Shown: positions 46,659-58,325, counted from the stretch's first letter. The stretch is DNA of 64,000 nt from Simmondsia chinensis (GCA_018398585.1 JAGTTD010000013.1:8094492-8158491), one strand, 5' to 3'. Notes: a model not told the origin generated them from the sequence alone. Made by a program: numbers and translations.

Positions 46659-48206
46659 CTAATGCATGGTCAAAGAGTTCGGAAGGCAATTGAACACTGG
46701 AGCAACATCAAAATTAGTGCATGTACCAACAAAGATCACGGCATTCAAGTTTTCCGATTTTGATGCCCTCTCCCGACACTTTGAGATGTTCCCGATGAAT
46801 TCAATCTCACAAGTTGGTGAACTCCTGAAGCACGTGAACAATTCCTCGCATAATTCTAATTCCTTACAGATTGCGGCTTCCTTTTGCTCAAAAGAAGAAG
46901 AGACACTAACTTCAAGAAACTCCAAAACCGTTGCATTTGTTAGAATGTACTTTATCAACTTCAAGTCATTTTCATTTCCTTTAGTGCCCCGTATAATTAT
47001 AGTTTTTAGATTTGTTGACAAGCACAAGGGTACAAAATCTAGGGTGCACGACATTGCCTCCTCTAAATATTCACCATCACCATGACTATAATCACGCACA
47101 AGAAGAAATTCTAAACTTGGTGAGCTTTGGAGAAAATCAAGCAACATCTTCAAACTCTCAACATCAGCTATATCAAGGTTGACCAGGTTATGAAACCTTG
47201 GTAAAATTCCATCAGTGTACACATAACGGAAAGCTTCTGCCAATCCAAAAGATAACCGCATAGATCTAGCACTAGAAATCATCGGAACAAGCCCCGATAC
47301 GTGGTTTTTGTACTTGGGTATATCCTCGGGCATCAAGTCCACATCAATAAGAACACGGTTTAACAAGGTTGGAATTTTTGCAAAGCAATACATAGAGAGT
47401 CTAGTTTCATAGATCTCAAAATATTCAAGATTGGGAGCATCAATCATGACTTTGGCCTCTTTACCAATAAACCCCAAATTCAACCTTTTCAACTTTGGTA
47501 AGGAAATGACAACTGAGTCATTAATTTCAGTGGGTATCCCCTCTTGCATACGATAGTGAAGATCATCAGAATCACTTACCATTATGTCTAAATCTTCAAG
47601 AAGAGGACAGCAAGAAAGCAGCCTCTGGATAAAATCTCTAGAGTGATAATATAGTCCTATATGCAGCTTCTTCAGACAAGGAAGAACAACTTCCTTGGGC
47701 AATTTGCAATAAAAACGGTAACGCAAATCGAGGGCTACAAGCGACCTCATCCTGAAAACACAAGGTGGAATCCAAGGCCTAAGAAAGTCACAATCCAAAT
47801 AGATTCTCATGCTCTTCACAACGCGATGACCCAATTGACTAATCAAAGACACCACCTGACAACAACATTCTTCCCAATATCGGCGGCGGTAATTGGAATT
47901 TTCATAAGCATAATCAAAGTCCAGCGAATCAGTGTCGACGGAAATTTCAAACTCACCAAAGTAGGGAGAGGTGAGCTGACGGACAACGTCATCGACAATG
48001 GTGAAGAATTCAGACATACCGAAGTGGACCTCATCTAGGGTTCGGGGAGAGTAGTGGATGCGGAGGTCGGTGATTGTAGTCCAGCGGCGGCGCCAACGCC
48101 GGGAGAGGACGCTGGTGGAGACGGCAACTTTGAGAGGGAGGAGAGAAAGAATGTTGGAGAGGATGGAATCGGGGAGGGAACTGAGACGATCATCGGCGGT
48201 TTCCAT
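46659..48206 (-). CDS. F-box/LRR/FBD-type protein, 515 aa
   Basis: This is an intact single frame from ATG 48206 to TAG 46659. The N-terminal F-box (about residues 6-48, DRLSSLPDSILSNILSLLPL then VLSRRWRRRWTTI) would bind SKP1 and recruit the protein to an SCF ubiquitin ligase. Leucine-rich repeats fill about 120-380 (SLVALDLRY, PCLKKLHIGL, CCPLLEDLDI, LPKLKRLNLGF). An FBD domain follows at about 390-472 (LKTIIIRGTKGNENDLKLIKY, NATVLEFLEV). A 43-residue tail extends past the usual FBD end. Length suits the family (about 400-550 aa). The target protein cannot be deduced. Many relatives have introns; this copy has none. The start is supported by the F-box beginning six residues on. Confidence 0.92.
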   Translation of the reverse strand: METADDRLSSLPDSILSNILSLLPLKVAVSTSVLSRRWRRRWTTITDLRIHYSPRTLDEVHFGMSEFFTIVDDVVRQLTSPYFGEFEISVDTDSLDFDYAYENSNYRRRYWEECCCQVVSLISQLGHRVVKSMRIYLDCDFLRPWIPPCVFRMRSLVALDLRYRFYCKLPKEVVLPCLKKLHIGLYYHSRDFIQRLLSCCPLLEDLDIMVSDSDDLHYRMQEGIPTEINDSVVISLPKLKRLNLGFIGKEAKVMIDAPNLEYFEIYETRLSMYCFAKIPTLLNRVLIDVDLMPEDIPKYKNHVSGLVPMISSARSMRLSFGLAEAFRYVYTDGILPRFHNLVNLDIADVESLKMLLDFLQSSPSLEFLLVRDYSHGDGEYLEEAMSCTLDFVPLCLSTNLKTIIIRGTKGNENDLKLIKYILTNATVLEFLEVSVSSSFEQKEAAICKELELCEELFTCFRSSPTCEIEFIGNISKCRERASKSENLNAVIFVGTCTNFDVAPVFNCLPNSLTMH

Positions 48207-48240
48207 GGATGAATTGCAGATGCGCTTGATTCGGAGTCCG

Positions 48241-48255
48241 TTAGGGTTAGGGTTT
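48241..48255 (-). promoter_or_regulatory. Telo-box upstream of the F-box gene
   Basis: The minus strand reads AAACCCTAACCCTAA about 35 bp before the ATG, a double telo-box motif. Such AAACCCTA motifs are common in plant promoters or leaders. It probably lies in the 5' leader. Confidence 0.65.
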
Positions 48256-48309
48256 ACGCGGGAAATTTAGGAAGAAATTGAACTGGAACCTTGTTTGAGT
48301 AATATGTTT

Positions 48310-48545
48310 AGAAGCGACCCGAAAAATTAACCTGAAAAATCTACAAACCGACCTAACTCGAACCAAAAATAGATCATAAATAATTGAACATGAAACTGAA
48401 ATGACCCGACCTGTTTTTTATCTGACCTGAAAATAACCCGATACTAATTTGACCTGATCCGACCCACCATTGACCTGAACCAACCCAACTCAAACTAAAC
48501 TGAACCTGAACCCAACCCGACCTAAAAGCTAAATTTACTCAAGGT
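48310..48545. repeat. Degenerate short-word array upstream of the F-box gene
   Basis: Recurring words such as 'gacccgacct', 'gacctgaac' and 'caacccaac' form a loose array like the interior of the family 3 TIR elements (29330-29990). No termini were found here. Confidence 0.5.
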
Positions 48546-48689
48546 CTTTAAATTCACGTGAGAATTATTAGTTGTCAAAAGTACAATTGAACTTCATAAC
48601 ATATTATTGAGCACATATATGAATAATATAAATATATTGGTCAAAATGTAAATTATTTGGTATAATTTAGACTTTTATAACCAGTTCAT

Positions 48690-50152
48690 ATCATCAAGCT
48701 TCAAATCATTTAGGGTTGGGTTATTTCAGGTTAATTGTGGGTCAGGTCAGGTCAATTTGAGTATCAAGCCATTTTCAAACTTTGTTTAGATTGCATTCGG
48801 TTAGTTTCCATCCGAGTCATTTCAACCAATTTCAATTATGCAATTCAAGTTTCAATTCGTCGGGTCAATTTACTAGTTTTCAAATTGGTTTTTGGGTTAG
48901 GTTACTTTTGCTACCTCTAGAGATCATGGTTGTTAAACTCCCGATCCAGATCTTAGAATCTTACGATTCTATGATCCCACAATGGTCGATCGATCTGTAT
49001 CCTAAGTAGAATCTTAATTTTGTAGAATCTTACGATCCGTTGATATTAAACAAAACTAACGGATATGATTATAATACGATTTTACAATTCCACCGATCCA
49101 ACCTCGATCCTACCATACATACATAAAAGGTTCAAAAGTAAAAATTTCAAGCATATATATTATAAATGAACGTACTTTCTTACCTTGAGGTAAATGAAAG
49201 TTAAATTAAATATTTATATATATTCTCATTAAACTTAAATTAAGCTTAGTTTTAAGGTATAACCTTATAAAGTTTGATTAGCAACATCTATATTATATTA
49301 TAGCGTATTGTCATATTTGATTACATTTCTTAATTATACATACCCTTGTAAGTTGAGGCCTTGTATAATACTTTGTGAATTATGCAACTATTTAATATCA
49401 AAAATATTTATAACATACATGTAGTAGATGTCAAATAACCAACTTTCCCTAAAAGCTTCAGCTGATAGGTGAAGGCCCAACATTGACTTTATGCTCTAAT
49501 ATGCCTCTCATGCCTCATTAGGCTTGAGCGTGACTATTGCACAAGCTCACCTCATACCTTGTACTTAAGTTAAGTTAATATTGAAATTGGGGTTATTAGG
49601 ATTTGAACTAGTGACCTTTTCGTCATCAAGACTTTGATACCATGTCAAAGAATCAACTTTTCCAAAACGGTTAAGTTAGTGGGTGAAGGCTCCAGATTGA
49701 TTTTATGCACTAAAAGTAGAATCTTACGATTTTTGATTCGATCCTACGATTCCGATTCTAAGAACTCCCTAATGATCCTGAGTAAAATCCCGATTAGTTT
49801 AAGTTTTGACAAATACTCAATTTGGGTTATGTTCGTGTCCAGTTTTATGTCCTATTATGAAATGTAGTTGTATTTCTTGTAAATAATAAATATTATTATT
49901 ATTGTATATAAGGATTTTGTGTTAAGTTAATTGCAGGTTAGATTGGATTCAAGTTCAAATCATTTAGGGTTGGGTTATTTCAGGTTAATTGTGGGTCATG
50001 TCAGGTCAATTTGAGTATCAAGTTATTTTCGAACTTTGTTTAGATTGGATTGGGTTGGTTTCGATCCAAGTCATTTCAACTTCAATTTCAATTATGCAAT
50101 TCAAGTTTCAAATTAGTTTTTGGGTTAGGTTACTTTTGCCACCTCTAGAGAT
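48690..50152. repeat. Direct repeat pair flanking a 1-kb insert (copy C start)
   Basis: 48690-48925 and 49930-50152 are direct copies ('gggttatttcaggttaattg' in both; 'ggttacttttg' followed by 'cacctctagagat'). The same repeat occurs once at 37340-37560 and once, split by a Copia, at 1940-1980 plus 7166-7330. The 1-kb insert between the pair contains three 'agaatcttacgat' words (48955, 49022, 49721). It also has a SINE-like block on the minus strand (about 49560-49660) with 'ggtatcaaag' and a B-box-like 'gttcaaatcc'. No gene is present. Confidence 0.6.
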
Positions 50153-50660
50153 GACTTATTGCACAATTAGAGGAGAAATGTTTGTTTTTCTTTTCATAAT
50201 TTTGCAATGCTATTATGAGTCTTAAGATTTCTTGAGGGTCGTGAAGATACCTAGATTGAATATATCCGTAAAAAAATGAGTCAAACAGTTGATTGGACAA
50301 CTAATATAAGGATTGCAATTTTATCTACATTGAACTTTACCCATTTGTCAAACGGGTCAGGAACTTCAATTCTAATCCAATCTAATTAATGTTAGTCTTG
50401 CTACCTCTTTAGTTAGTACTCCTCACTTGATCTTGTTTTTGACACAAAAGACGAAATGTAACAGATGACTTGCAAGTTAATTAATTACATGGACGACTTT
50501 TTATTACATTAAAGTTCACCAAATTTAATTTATATTAACATCGATTATTAAAAATTTCATCATCAATTTAGCTTTAATTTTTCATTAATGCTAAATTGGC
50601 ACAATTAGAACTATATGATTAAACTAACAGAATAAATAAAATATAAGGACTTACAAAATG
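50153..50660. other. Gene-free spacer of segmental copy C
   Basis: It is colinear with 8500-8640 and 8880-9180 of copy A. A decayed trace of MITE family 2 words ('ctaaattggcacaattaga') lies at about 50590-50610. No coding signal is seen. Confidence 0.5.
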
Positions 50661-50666
50661 ACCTAT

Positions 50667-50667
50667 A

Positions 50668-50704
<37 letters not shown>
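50667..50704. repeat. (AT)n microsatellite
   Basis: This is an uninterrupted run of about 18 AT units flanked by 'tgcat' and 'acacat'. Confidence 0.9.
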
Positions 50705-50712
<8 letters not shown>

Positions 50713-50960
50713 CACATTCTTTCACATAATTACATAATCAAGTTAAATATGTTGAAAATCCATCAATTGAACCTAATCTCATGTCTTGTCCAATATAATC
50801 GGTTTTAATATGTAAATCTAACTCTAAAAATTTCAATATGAATCCATTTGCTTTGTATCGTATTATCATAGACCAGAGTTTGCCAGACCTAGTCGAAATA
50901 GGGTCAAAGATAGTTGTGTCCACTATTTTGGTCCAAACTATCAATCCAACATGCTACAGG

Positions 50961-51481
50961 TAGGGATGGCAATAGAGCGAGGCGGGTATGGGGGTGCCTC
51001 CTCCATACCTATACCAGCCACTCAAATCCATAACCATACCCGCCCCATTATCTACCGCGGGTATGAGATGGATACCCATACCCATCCCGGCAGGTACAAA
51101 CATATACCCGTACCCGTCCCATTACCTGCGGGTATCCATTACCCACCCCATACTCGCCCTAATGTGCGTACAAAACGATTATCCATATCCGCACATATTA
51201 ATTATTTAATACTATTTTTTTAAAAGTCAAGTATATTTGTTTATAACATTAATAAATAATTTAGATAATTAATTTAAGGACGTAATTTTTGATTTAAAAG
51301 TTAATTAAATACAAAATAAAATGCATATATGGTGGGGCGGGGCGGGTATGGAGCGGGGCAGGGCGGGTACAACACTATACCCGTACCCACCCCATACCTG
51401 TGGCGGGTAGGGGCAGGTACACCCAACCTGTACCCGCTACCCACCTCACTTATACCCATACCCACTCCACTACCATCCCTA
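50961..51481. mobile_element. hAT-type MITE with 8-bp target duplication
   Basis: The 521-bp element has inverted ends TAGGGATGGCAATAGAGCG and TAGGGATGGTAGTGGAG. The target duplication is GCTACAGG (50953-50960) and GCTACAAG (51482-51489), 8 bp with one mismatch, the hallmark of hAT elements. Its arms are arrays of 'tacccgtaccc' words in opposite orientations, allowing a long hairpin. The + ORFs at 50951-51223 are by-products of this array. Confidence 0.85.
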
Positions 51482-51600
51482 GCTACAAGTCTTGGGTAAA
51501 GCACATCAACTCCTTCTCTGAGAGTTGTTGTTCCTATTTATGAAAGCACCTACACCCGCTTTACCCTTGTTTTTTTTAGAGGTAAAAACAAGGGGACTCC

Positions 51601-52480
51601 TTAGGTCTTCCTTCTGATCGAAGGACGACCTAAGGCCTCAGCTTTGGAAATTAGAATGAGGGTCCTTGAAGGCACCATCTCCTCCACCTGGAAATCCATT
51701 CTCCCGTATCCTTCGCTGGCTAGGTAGTCTGTTGATCGATTTGCTTCTCTATAAACGTAGGAGTACTTGATATTTCTAAGATTATTACTTATGCTTCTAA
51801 TCTCGCTCACAATAGCTCTAATGTCACACGGAATCGAGTCTTCCCTTTGAAGGGAGTTAATCACAACTTTGCTATCCCCTTCGAGAATAACTTTCTCCGC
51901 ACCCTTCTTTAAAGCCTGAAAAAGACCATCCCTGGCTGCAATGGCTTCCGCAACAATGATTGGAGCATTACCAAGCTTTTTAGTTCCTGCAGTAATGATA
52001 TTACCTTCCGAATTACGAAGAATAAAGCCCGATGCTACTCTGTTATAGCGTCTTGAGCCATCAAAGTTGACTTTGATCCATCCTTGATTGGGGGGGGAGG
52101 GACCAAGTCACCCATTTGTTGCACCTCCTTCTGGCCTCGACCCTTTGAACCCCCCAACTTCCTTCCTCCTCAATGGAGTTCCGACAACACCATTCGATGA
52201 CTGACATCTTAGCACGGTTAACTAGATGCACAGGATTCTGCTTCTCTTGGTTGAACAAGGCATTATTCCTATCTTTCCAAATTTGCCAACAAAGAGTGAC
52301 AAATTTATCAATAATCTTGTTTCCTTTCTTATGCCTCAGCTCATCGACTAGCCTTGCCTTACTCGGTGGAAATTGCTGAGTTCCAAAGATCAATAGCCCT
52401 AGAACAGTTAAGGAGAATGTGCGACACGTCTTCATTCGGACTTCCACACCAAACACACTCGAAATCTCTCTCCGGAGTTC
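51601..52480 (-). pseudogene. L1 C-terminal RNase H and linker
   Basis: From about 52085 down to 51650 the minus strand reads a plant LINE-type RNase H: VNFDGSRRYNRVASGFILRN, AEAIAARDGLFQAL, GDSKVVINSL and YREANRSTDYLASEGY. The Asp, Glu and Asp of the active site (FDGS, AEAIAA, GDSK) are visible. The preceding frame (52456-52061) has WQIWKDRNNALFN, the conserved linker between zf-RVT and RNase H. A frameshift near 52080 splits them. Confidence 0.85.
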
Positions 52481-54440
52481 GTTTTTTTCATCTGCTCCCT
52501 GTGGCTAAGTATTCATTGAGAGCTTGCCATAAAAACACTTTTATTTTAGGATGAACATCCAATTTCCAAATCCACTGAAATTTTCATCTTTTTCTGTCTT
52601 TCCAGCTGAGGTTATGAGCTAGCCACGTAGTCGACTTAACACTAAAGTCCCTATTGCTAGTAAAACCCCAGCACAGATGGTCCTCCACTAGCTTCTTGGG
52701 TATCGGGATACCCAGAATGTCATTTAACCTATCTGGATCAACTACCCTCTCCAGCTTCTCCTTGTTCCATTCATCTTCAGTGATAAAGTCCTCAACCTTA
52801 AGTGAAGAGTCCACTGTCTCGCCCTCTCCATTCCTTGCGTCAAAGAGAGGCCCATCAATAACCCATCAGTCATGCCAGAAATTTACCTCTTTTCTAGTGC
52901 TGATCTTCCATTTCAGACCTTTCTTTAGTAGCGGCCTAATGGCTAGGATTCCTTCCAGGCCAGAGAGTCCGTACTTTTCCCCTGTATTCAAAAAACCCCT
53001 CTCTATTAAGATATCTCCCGATGACTACATCAACCCATAAATTGCCTTTTTCCTTGACAACTTTCCATCCCAGCCTGCAAAGGAAGGCAAGGTTAACCGC
53101 TTCCAATTTACGGAGACCCAATCCTCCAGCTCCTCTAGGTCTATAGATTTTGTCCCATGCTGCTAGATTTATTCCCTTTTTGTTTAAGGAGTTCAAAAAA
53201 AACTATCTGCAGATGCTATCCCCTTTTTTACATATTTTTTTGGGTAGCCTAAAGCACTGCATAATGTGACTGGGCATTGATTCCAAAGAAGCCTAGATCA
53301 ACGTAGCTCTACCTGCTTTAGAAAGCTTCCCAGCCTTCCAACTACAAATCCTAGTATCCATTCTGCCTACGAGGTCCCTCGCAACTTGAGAGAGAAACCT
53401 ACCAAGGCCGAACATACAGCCCAAGTGTCTCCCCAAGTTTCTTCAACCCTGAATTCTAAGGATCTTGCAAATTCGATATCTCTGACTTCTACTCAAATTC
53501 GAGGAAAATAAAGCTATGGACTTCGCTTTAGTTGCCACAAGTCCTGAATCTTCACATACTTACTCTACTGTTCTGTTCAATCTTTGAGCAGCCTCCACAT
53601 TCGCGTTACAGAAAAGGAGACAGTTGTCAGGAAAGAAAAGGCACAGAATTGCCATAGTTCCCTTAGAAATCCTGACCCCAATCCTAGACTTTTTATACAG
53701 GCTCAGGTTCTAAAGATTGAACGCTAGCACTTCAAGGCAAAGGATAAAGAGGTACGGCGATAAAGGGTCACCTTGTCATAACCCCTAGTCGGAGTGAACC
53801 ACCCCATAAGTTTGTCATCAATTAAGACTGAAAACAAGGTAGAAGTTACACAGTTCATTACCAAGTTAATCCATTTCTAGTGAAATCCCAGCTGCTTCAG
53901 AGTTTGGTGAAGAAACTCCCACTCTAGTCTATCATATGCCTTGTCCATGTCCAACTTTGCAGCCATCCATCCATTTTTACCTTATTTCTTTTTGAAAGCT
54001 GACATAATCTCGTGAGCCACCAAAATATTATCTTGAATTGATCTGCCCGGTACAAAGGACGCTTGGCATTTGCTGATAATTTTACTTATGGTCGGCTTTA
54101 GCCTGTTAGCAAGCATCTCGGCAATTATCTTGTATAATACATTACACAGGCTTATTGGCCGAAAGTGGTTTACCCTATCAGGGCTTTCCACCTTTGAGAT
54201 TAGGGTGATGAAGGTGTGGTTAACCTCTCTCATCAGAGACCCACTCCTGAGAGTGGCCCTAACCGCATAACAGATGTCCTTCCCAATTATCCCCCAGTAA
54301 TTCTGATAGAAGAATGCTGAGAACCCATCTGGCCCTGGAGCCTTAGGAGGGTTCATCTCAAACACGACTTCCTTTATTTCGTCATCCGAGATTTCTCTGA
54401 TGAGATTCTTATTGTCTTCTTCCGATACTCTATTGTTCAA
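52430..54440 (-). pseudogene. L1 reverse transcriptase and zf-RVT, inactive
   Basis: The RT N-terminal half (54440-53982) includes MNPPKAPGPDGFSAFFYQ, FITLISKVESPDRVNHFRPI and QASFVPGRSIQDNILVAHE. Near 53640-53590 the catalytic box reads FPDNCLLFCNAN, where L1 elements have FADDSLLF; the second Asp has become Asn. Later parts include KKGINLAAWDKIYRPRGAGGL (about 53190-53120) and the zf-RVT cysteines CVWCGSPNEDVSHI (about 52450-52410). Several stops and frameshifts occur. Confidence 0.85.
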
Positions 54441-54500
54441 CGAATATAGGGACAGGAATTGGCCCCTCTTGCCATTAGTTCTAAATCTGTTTTTAAACTC

Positions 54501-55718
54501 CTAGATAAAGACATTCACAATTTCCTGCTTCTTTGTTATTGCCATTCCTAGTTCATTTTTCAATTCCACAATGCATCTTCTCTTCCTTTTAGCATTCATC
54601 ATAGAATGGAAAACACCCGAGTTTCTATCCCCTTTTGTAATCCATTCTTTGCGCCAGAATTTGGCCCAATATTTATGGTTGAAAAATAGGAGCTTTTCTC
54701 TTTGCATCATTAAACGTTTCAGTTTCTGATTCATATTTGGGCAACCTGGGCCAGTCAACGGCTTGTCATGTATCTCACTGATCCTTCCTTCATTCTTCTC
54801 CACATTAAGCTTTAAGCGTCCTATGGCGATTTCTCGATTTTCTTTGATTCCTTTTTTTTATTAGTATCAGCTTTTGAGTAATTTTAAACATTCTCGATCC
54901 CCTTACCTTTGTGCCCTAGACTTTTTGGATGATACATTCCGTGGCCTTATACTTCGCCCATCCCGCTTGGAAGTGGAAAGGGGATGGTTTAGACAGGGCT
55001 TCTTCCTCCGTGCATAACAACAGCGGAGAGTAATCAGAGACTGGCCCAAATCCATTGAAGATGAATGATTTTGGAAACATTTGGAGCCATTCTTGGTTCA
55101 CTACAGTGCGGTCCAACTTTTCCTAGATGTATGATCCATTTATAGTCTTTGACCAGGTAAATTTTTGGCCAGTCCATGGGATGTCTTCAAGGCCAAACCG
55201 TGAACAGAACTCATTTAGCCTAATTAGCTGTCTGTCATCTACAAGGGCTCCCCACACTTGTCAGACTTGGTTTTTAGCTCATTAAAGTCGCCAATACAAC
55301 ACCAGGGGTTAGCAATCATTTGTCCCAGCCTGCTTAGATCCTTCCAGAATGTGTCCTTAACTGGTTCTCTAGTTGGGGCATAGATAAAAAGGAGCGTGCA
55401 ATCCTTACCATTTCATCTGTCACGTACCTTCACGTGCTTTACCCTATTGTCCATGTGCACAATATTCACTTCATAGCCTGATGATTGCCATAATAGCCAT
55501 ATACCCCCCACATGATTTATAGGTGGTGCGTAGTGGCCTTTGTCAAATCCCATCCTAGGGAAAAACTTGTCAATAACTTGTGGGTTGGCAAGAGATTCCA
55601 GAATGGCACTGATATCGGGTCTATATTTTTTAGACATCCTTTCTAGCTCTTGCTGGGCAACCGCTCTAGCTACCCCCCTAATGTTCCAACAAAGAACTCT
55701 CATTAATTTAAGACACAA
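54501..55718 (-). pseudogene. L1 endonuclease region (ORF2 N-terminus)
   Basis: ORF2 starts near 55704 with MRVLCWNIRGVARAVAQQEL, the typical L1 endonuclease opening (WN.RG). Next come GGIWLLWQSSGYEV and, further on, DRTVVNQEWLQMFP and DYSPLLL (about 55116-54990), which match the conserved end of the endonuclease domain. The linker 54803-54501 (WAKFWRKEWITKGDRNSGVFH) precedes RT. The domain is split over several frames. Confidence 0.83.
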
Positions 55719-56228
55719 CTAGGCCGTTATCGTACTCACATGTTCCTGGCAGCTCGTTGCTACCAATCCATGCCCAAAGGACAGTCAAGAACCCGAAGCT
55801 CGCTCCATTAGAGTCATGAATAAAAAAAAAAACAAAAATAACCCAAAAACAGCACAATTATTTTCTAATTATTAAATAAACCGCGGGAAACAACCATGGA
55901 ACACATAAGAGGGGAGAAAAGACGATAGGAACACCAAGACTTCCAATCACAAACTGACATAGCATGCCATATTTTAATGACAAAAAGTGAAACCAAAACA
56001 AGAGATAAACCTTCCCCCTATCGCCTTCTACACCTAAACAGCGTAGGGGGGAACAAAAACCCATCCACCTTCCCATTGAGTTTAGTACACTCAACACATA
56101 TCAGATACATAATTTCACTACAAAAGATAACAATGATTCTAGAACATGCATAACGCCCTTGACTCATAGGTCCTAATTTTTGGATACAGAACCATCTACG
56201 CTCTCTAAGGAGAACTCGCCCAATTTTG

Positions 56229-57189
56229 TCAGCTTGCGTTCTCTCCCTCCTTTGAGCTTGAATCATCACTTACCTCTACAGCTTTTCCTTTCCCCTTCTC
56301 TAAGAGGGTCTCCCTATTAGGGATTATATTTACTTTTTCCCCGTCCCTTTCCTGCTTTGTATCCTTAATTATAATGCTCGGTCCTCCATTCCTCTTTCGA
56401 GGTTGGGGGCCCTTCTTTTCTCTACATGGTCTCTTCTTTGGGTGGACATGGACCCATCTCTCCTTTGCATTTGGGTCTTTGTCGCTCGGGTCTAGGGGCT
56501 CAGATAATGGGATCCCCTCCTTGAATCTTTCCACTACAATGTGGAGGTCAACGCTCTTACTGAAATTAGGGCAGTCCTCCAACTCATGGTTCTCTAAACT
56601 GCACAATGCACATACTTCATAAAGTCCCTCATAAGTGAAGTGATGGGAAAATATTTCTCCTTTCCCTTTTCCCAACTGTGACTTTCCTAGGAAGAGTCCT
56701 GGAGACATTAATTTCTACACATGCCCTAGCAAACTTCCCTTTAAGCCTTGCTTCGCTAAACCCATCAAGCCTAATAACTTTTCCAACCGGTTCAAGAATA
56801 TGTCGAAGAGCATCTAGTCCCCAAAATTCTAAAGGGAGGCACTGTATTTGGATCCATTGAGCCACGGTTTCTATTTCAGTCTCAAATGGGTCAAACATCT
56901 CCTCCCATGGCCGAAGGACAAAGTTAATAGAATGGACAAACCAAGGCCTGCCATCCCATAAAAGGTTCCTATCAACTTCATTAGCAAATTTGATCATAAT
57001 CCAGCCATTAACTAGGTCCACATAATCTACTTGACCTCTAATCATGTCCCAGTTCACCTTATTCTTAGCTCTAATTGCTGCAACAGGGATGTTTTCTCCC
57101 CCCACTCTTACTAACAAACAAAGGGTTTTCATTTCTATAATAGACTCTGACACCTGGTCCTCTAAGTTCCCTCCTAGTTCTTTGTTCAT
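56229..57189 (-). pseudogene. L1 ORF1: DUF4283 domain and zinc knuckle
   Basis: The frame 57189-56629 carries a DUF4283-type RNA-binding domain (NKVNWDMIRGQVDYVDLVNG, WIMIKFANEVDRNLLWDGRPW, PFETEIETVAQWIQIQCLP). After a frameshift near 56650 the frame 56708-56229 holds a CCHC zinc knuckle (CALCSLENHELEDC) and a basic, low-complexity tail. This is the nucleic-acid-binding ORF1 protein of plant L1 elements. Upstream 57425-57190 probably continues the N-terminus in another frame. Confidence 0.85.
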
Positions 57190-58325
57190 AGGTCAAATAT
57201 AATCTCCCATACATTGGTCACCACCTCTTGTCCCAGGATTATAAGCGGGACTCTCATTATAATGATGAACAGAGATTTGGAGAGCCCGTTTAGAGTCTGG
57301 TCTAACATTATTGGTTCGGTCAATTGCACCTGCATCTGGACCTCCATCGGTACCATCATGCTTTGAGCCTGCGGCAATACAATTGTCACCGAAAACGTAA
57401 TTTTTACCCATGAATGTTGGTTCATTTTGGTTGTTTTGGTCGTGCTTTGGTAAAGGGGACTAATGAAAGTGTAGAACTTGGTGTGAGATCTTGTGCAACA
57501 GGCTACCCACCCCCTAACCTCTTTTAGAGTCCCCTCTTCTCCCCTTATCCGGACCCCAACTCTCTCTAACCCAAATATTAATGCTACTAATTATGTTCTT
57601 TTTGCTTGAGGGAGTCCTCGGAAACAGCCTCCCTTTATAGTAGCTCCCGCAAGGAGGAATGCTGCGTACATCTACCCCCCAAACCCTGCTTTTGCGGGAG
57701 CCCTTGGAGACATTGGGTTTGTTGTTGTTGTTGTTGTTGAATTATGTTCTTTTTGCTTGAGGGGAACCGGAGCAGTCTTTCACCCCAAGAAGTCCTCTCG
57801 AAAGGCCACATCAGATAGTTTGCACCAGTAACTTTAAGCATGAATTTAAAGCATTTCGCACTAGGTGGTTGATGACTCTCTCCACTATGGTTAACTACAA
57901 GTTCTTTCAAATTGCTGGATTTGGTGCCTGTAGTGCTCGAGATCTTCTCGGATTCTACCTCTGACTGCCCAGATCTGGAGCAATTTTGTGCTGATCTACC
58001 GGTCTCAACCCCTTTTGTGGGGAGTTTGGGGATTTTCGTAATCATTGCCCTAAACTCCATTAATCTCTTCCCATAGCCCCTAAACTGTTGAGGTCTGACA
58101 CAGAGCATGGGAAATTGGTGGATACAACTCCATGGTTGGTGAGCTTTACCATTAATGCCCTTATTGTTCTTTAAAGTGACTGACTTCAAGATCAGCACTT
58201 TTGGTTGAGACAGCAGAGGGGGACAAAGGGAAGGTTCATTTAGGTTTTTTCTGGGGAAGACGAGTATTTTTTCTCTTTTTCTTTTTTTCATTTTTGGGGG
58301 AAACTTCTAGAGAGAGTTCTAACTT
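57190..58325 (-). other. L1 5' region, upstream of and within ORF1 start
   Basis: This part of the L1 has no domain I recognise; a minus-strand ORF (58291-57635) is open but runs through the inserted retroposon at its end. It may encode the variable N-terminal part of ORF1 or be the 5' untranslated region. Confidence 0.5.
57613..57739 (+). mobile_element. 127-bp retroposon with a perfect 24-bp target duplication
   Basis: It is homologous to 33707-33832 and to the RTE 3' end (40945-41083), and ends in (TTG)n. Bases 57589-57612 and 57740-57763 are identical over 24 positions, a target duplication expected from target-primed reverse transcription. It interrupts the 5' region of the L1 and is therefore younger than it. 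It is either a severely 5'-truncated RTE or a SINE using RTE machinery. Confidence 0.9.

Noticed and set aside
46666..47085. 139-codon + ORF overlapping the F-box gene
   Set aside because: It is antisense to the FBD part of the well supported F-box frame and has no motif.
49560..49660. Primer-binding site of another LTR element ('gataccatg' word)
   Set aside because: No LTR pair flanks it and a B-box-like word nearby fits a SINE remnant as well; evidence is too weak for a separate element.
50951..51223. Pro and His rich ORFs on + strand
   Set aside because: They are translations of the TACCC word array in a hAT-type MITE.
57635..58291. 218-codon minus ORF as an independent gene
   Set aside because: It lies in the L1 5' region and its end runs through a younger inserted retroposon, so the present ORF cannot be an ancient gene; no domain is seen.
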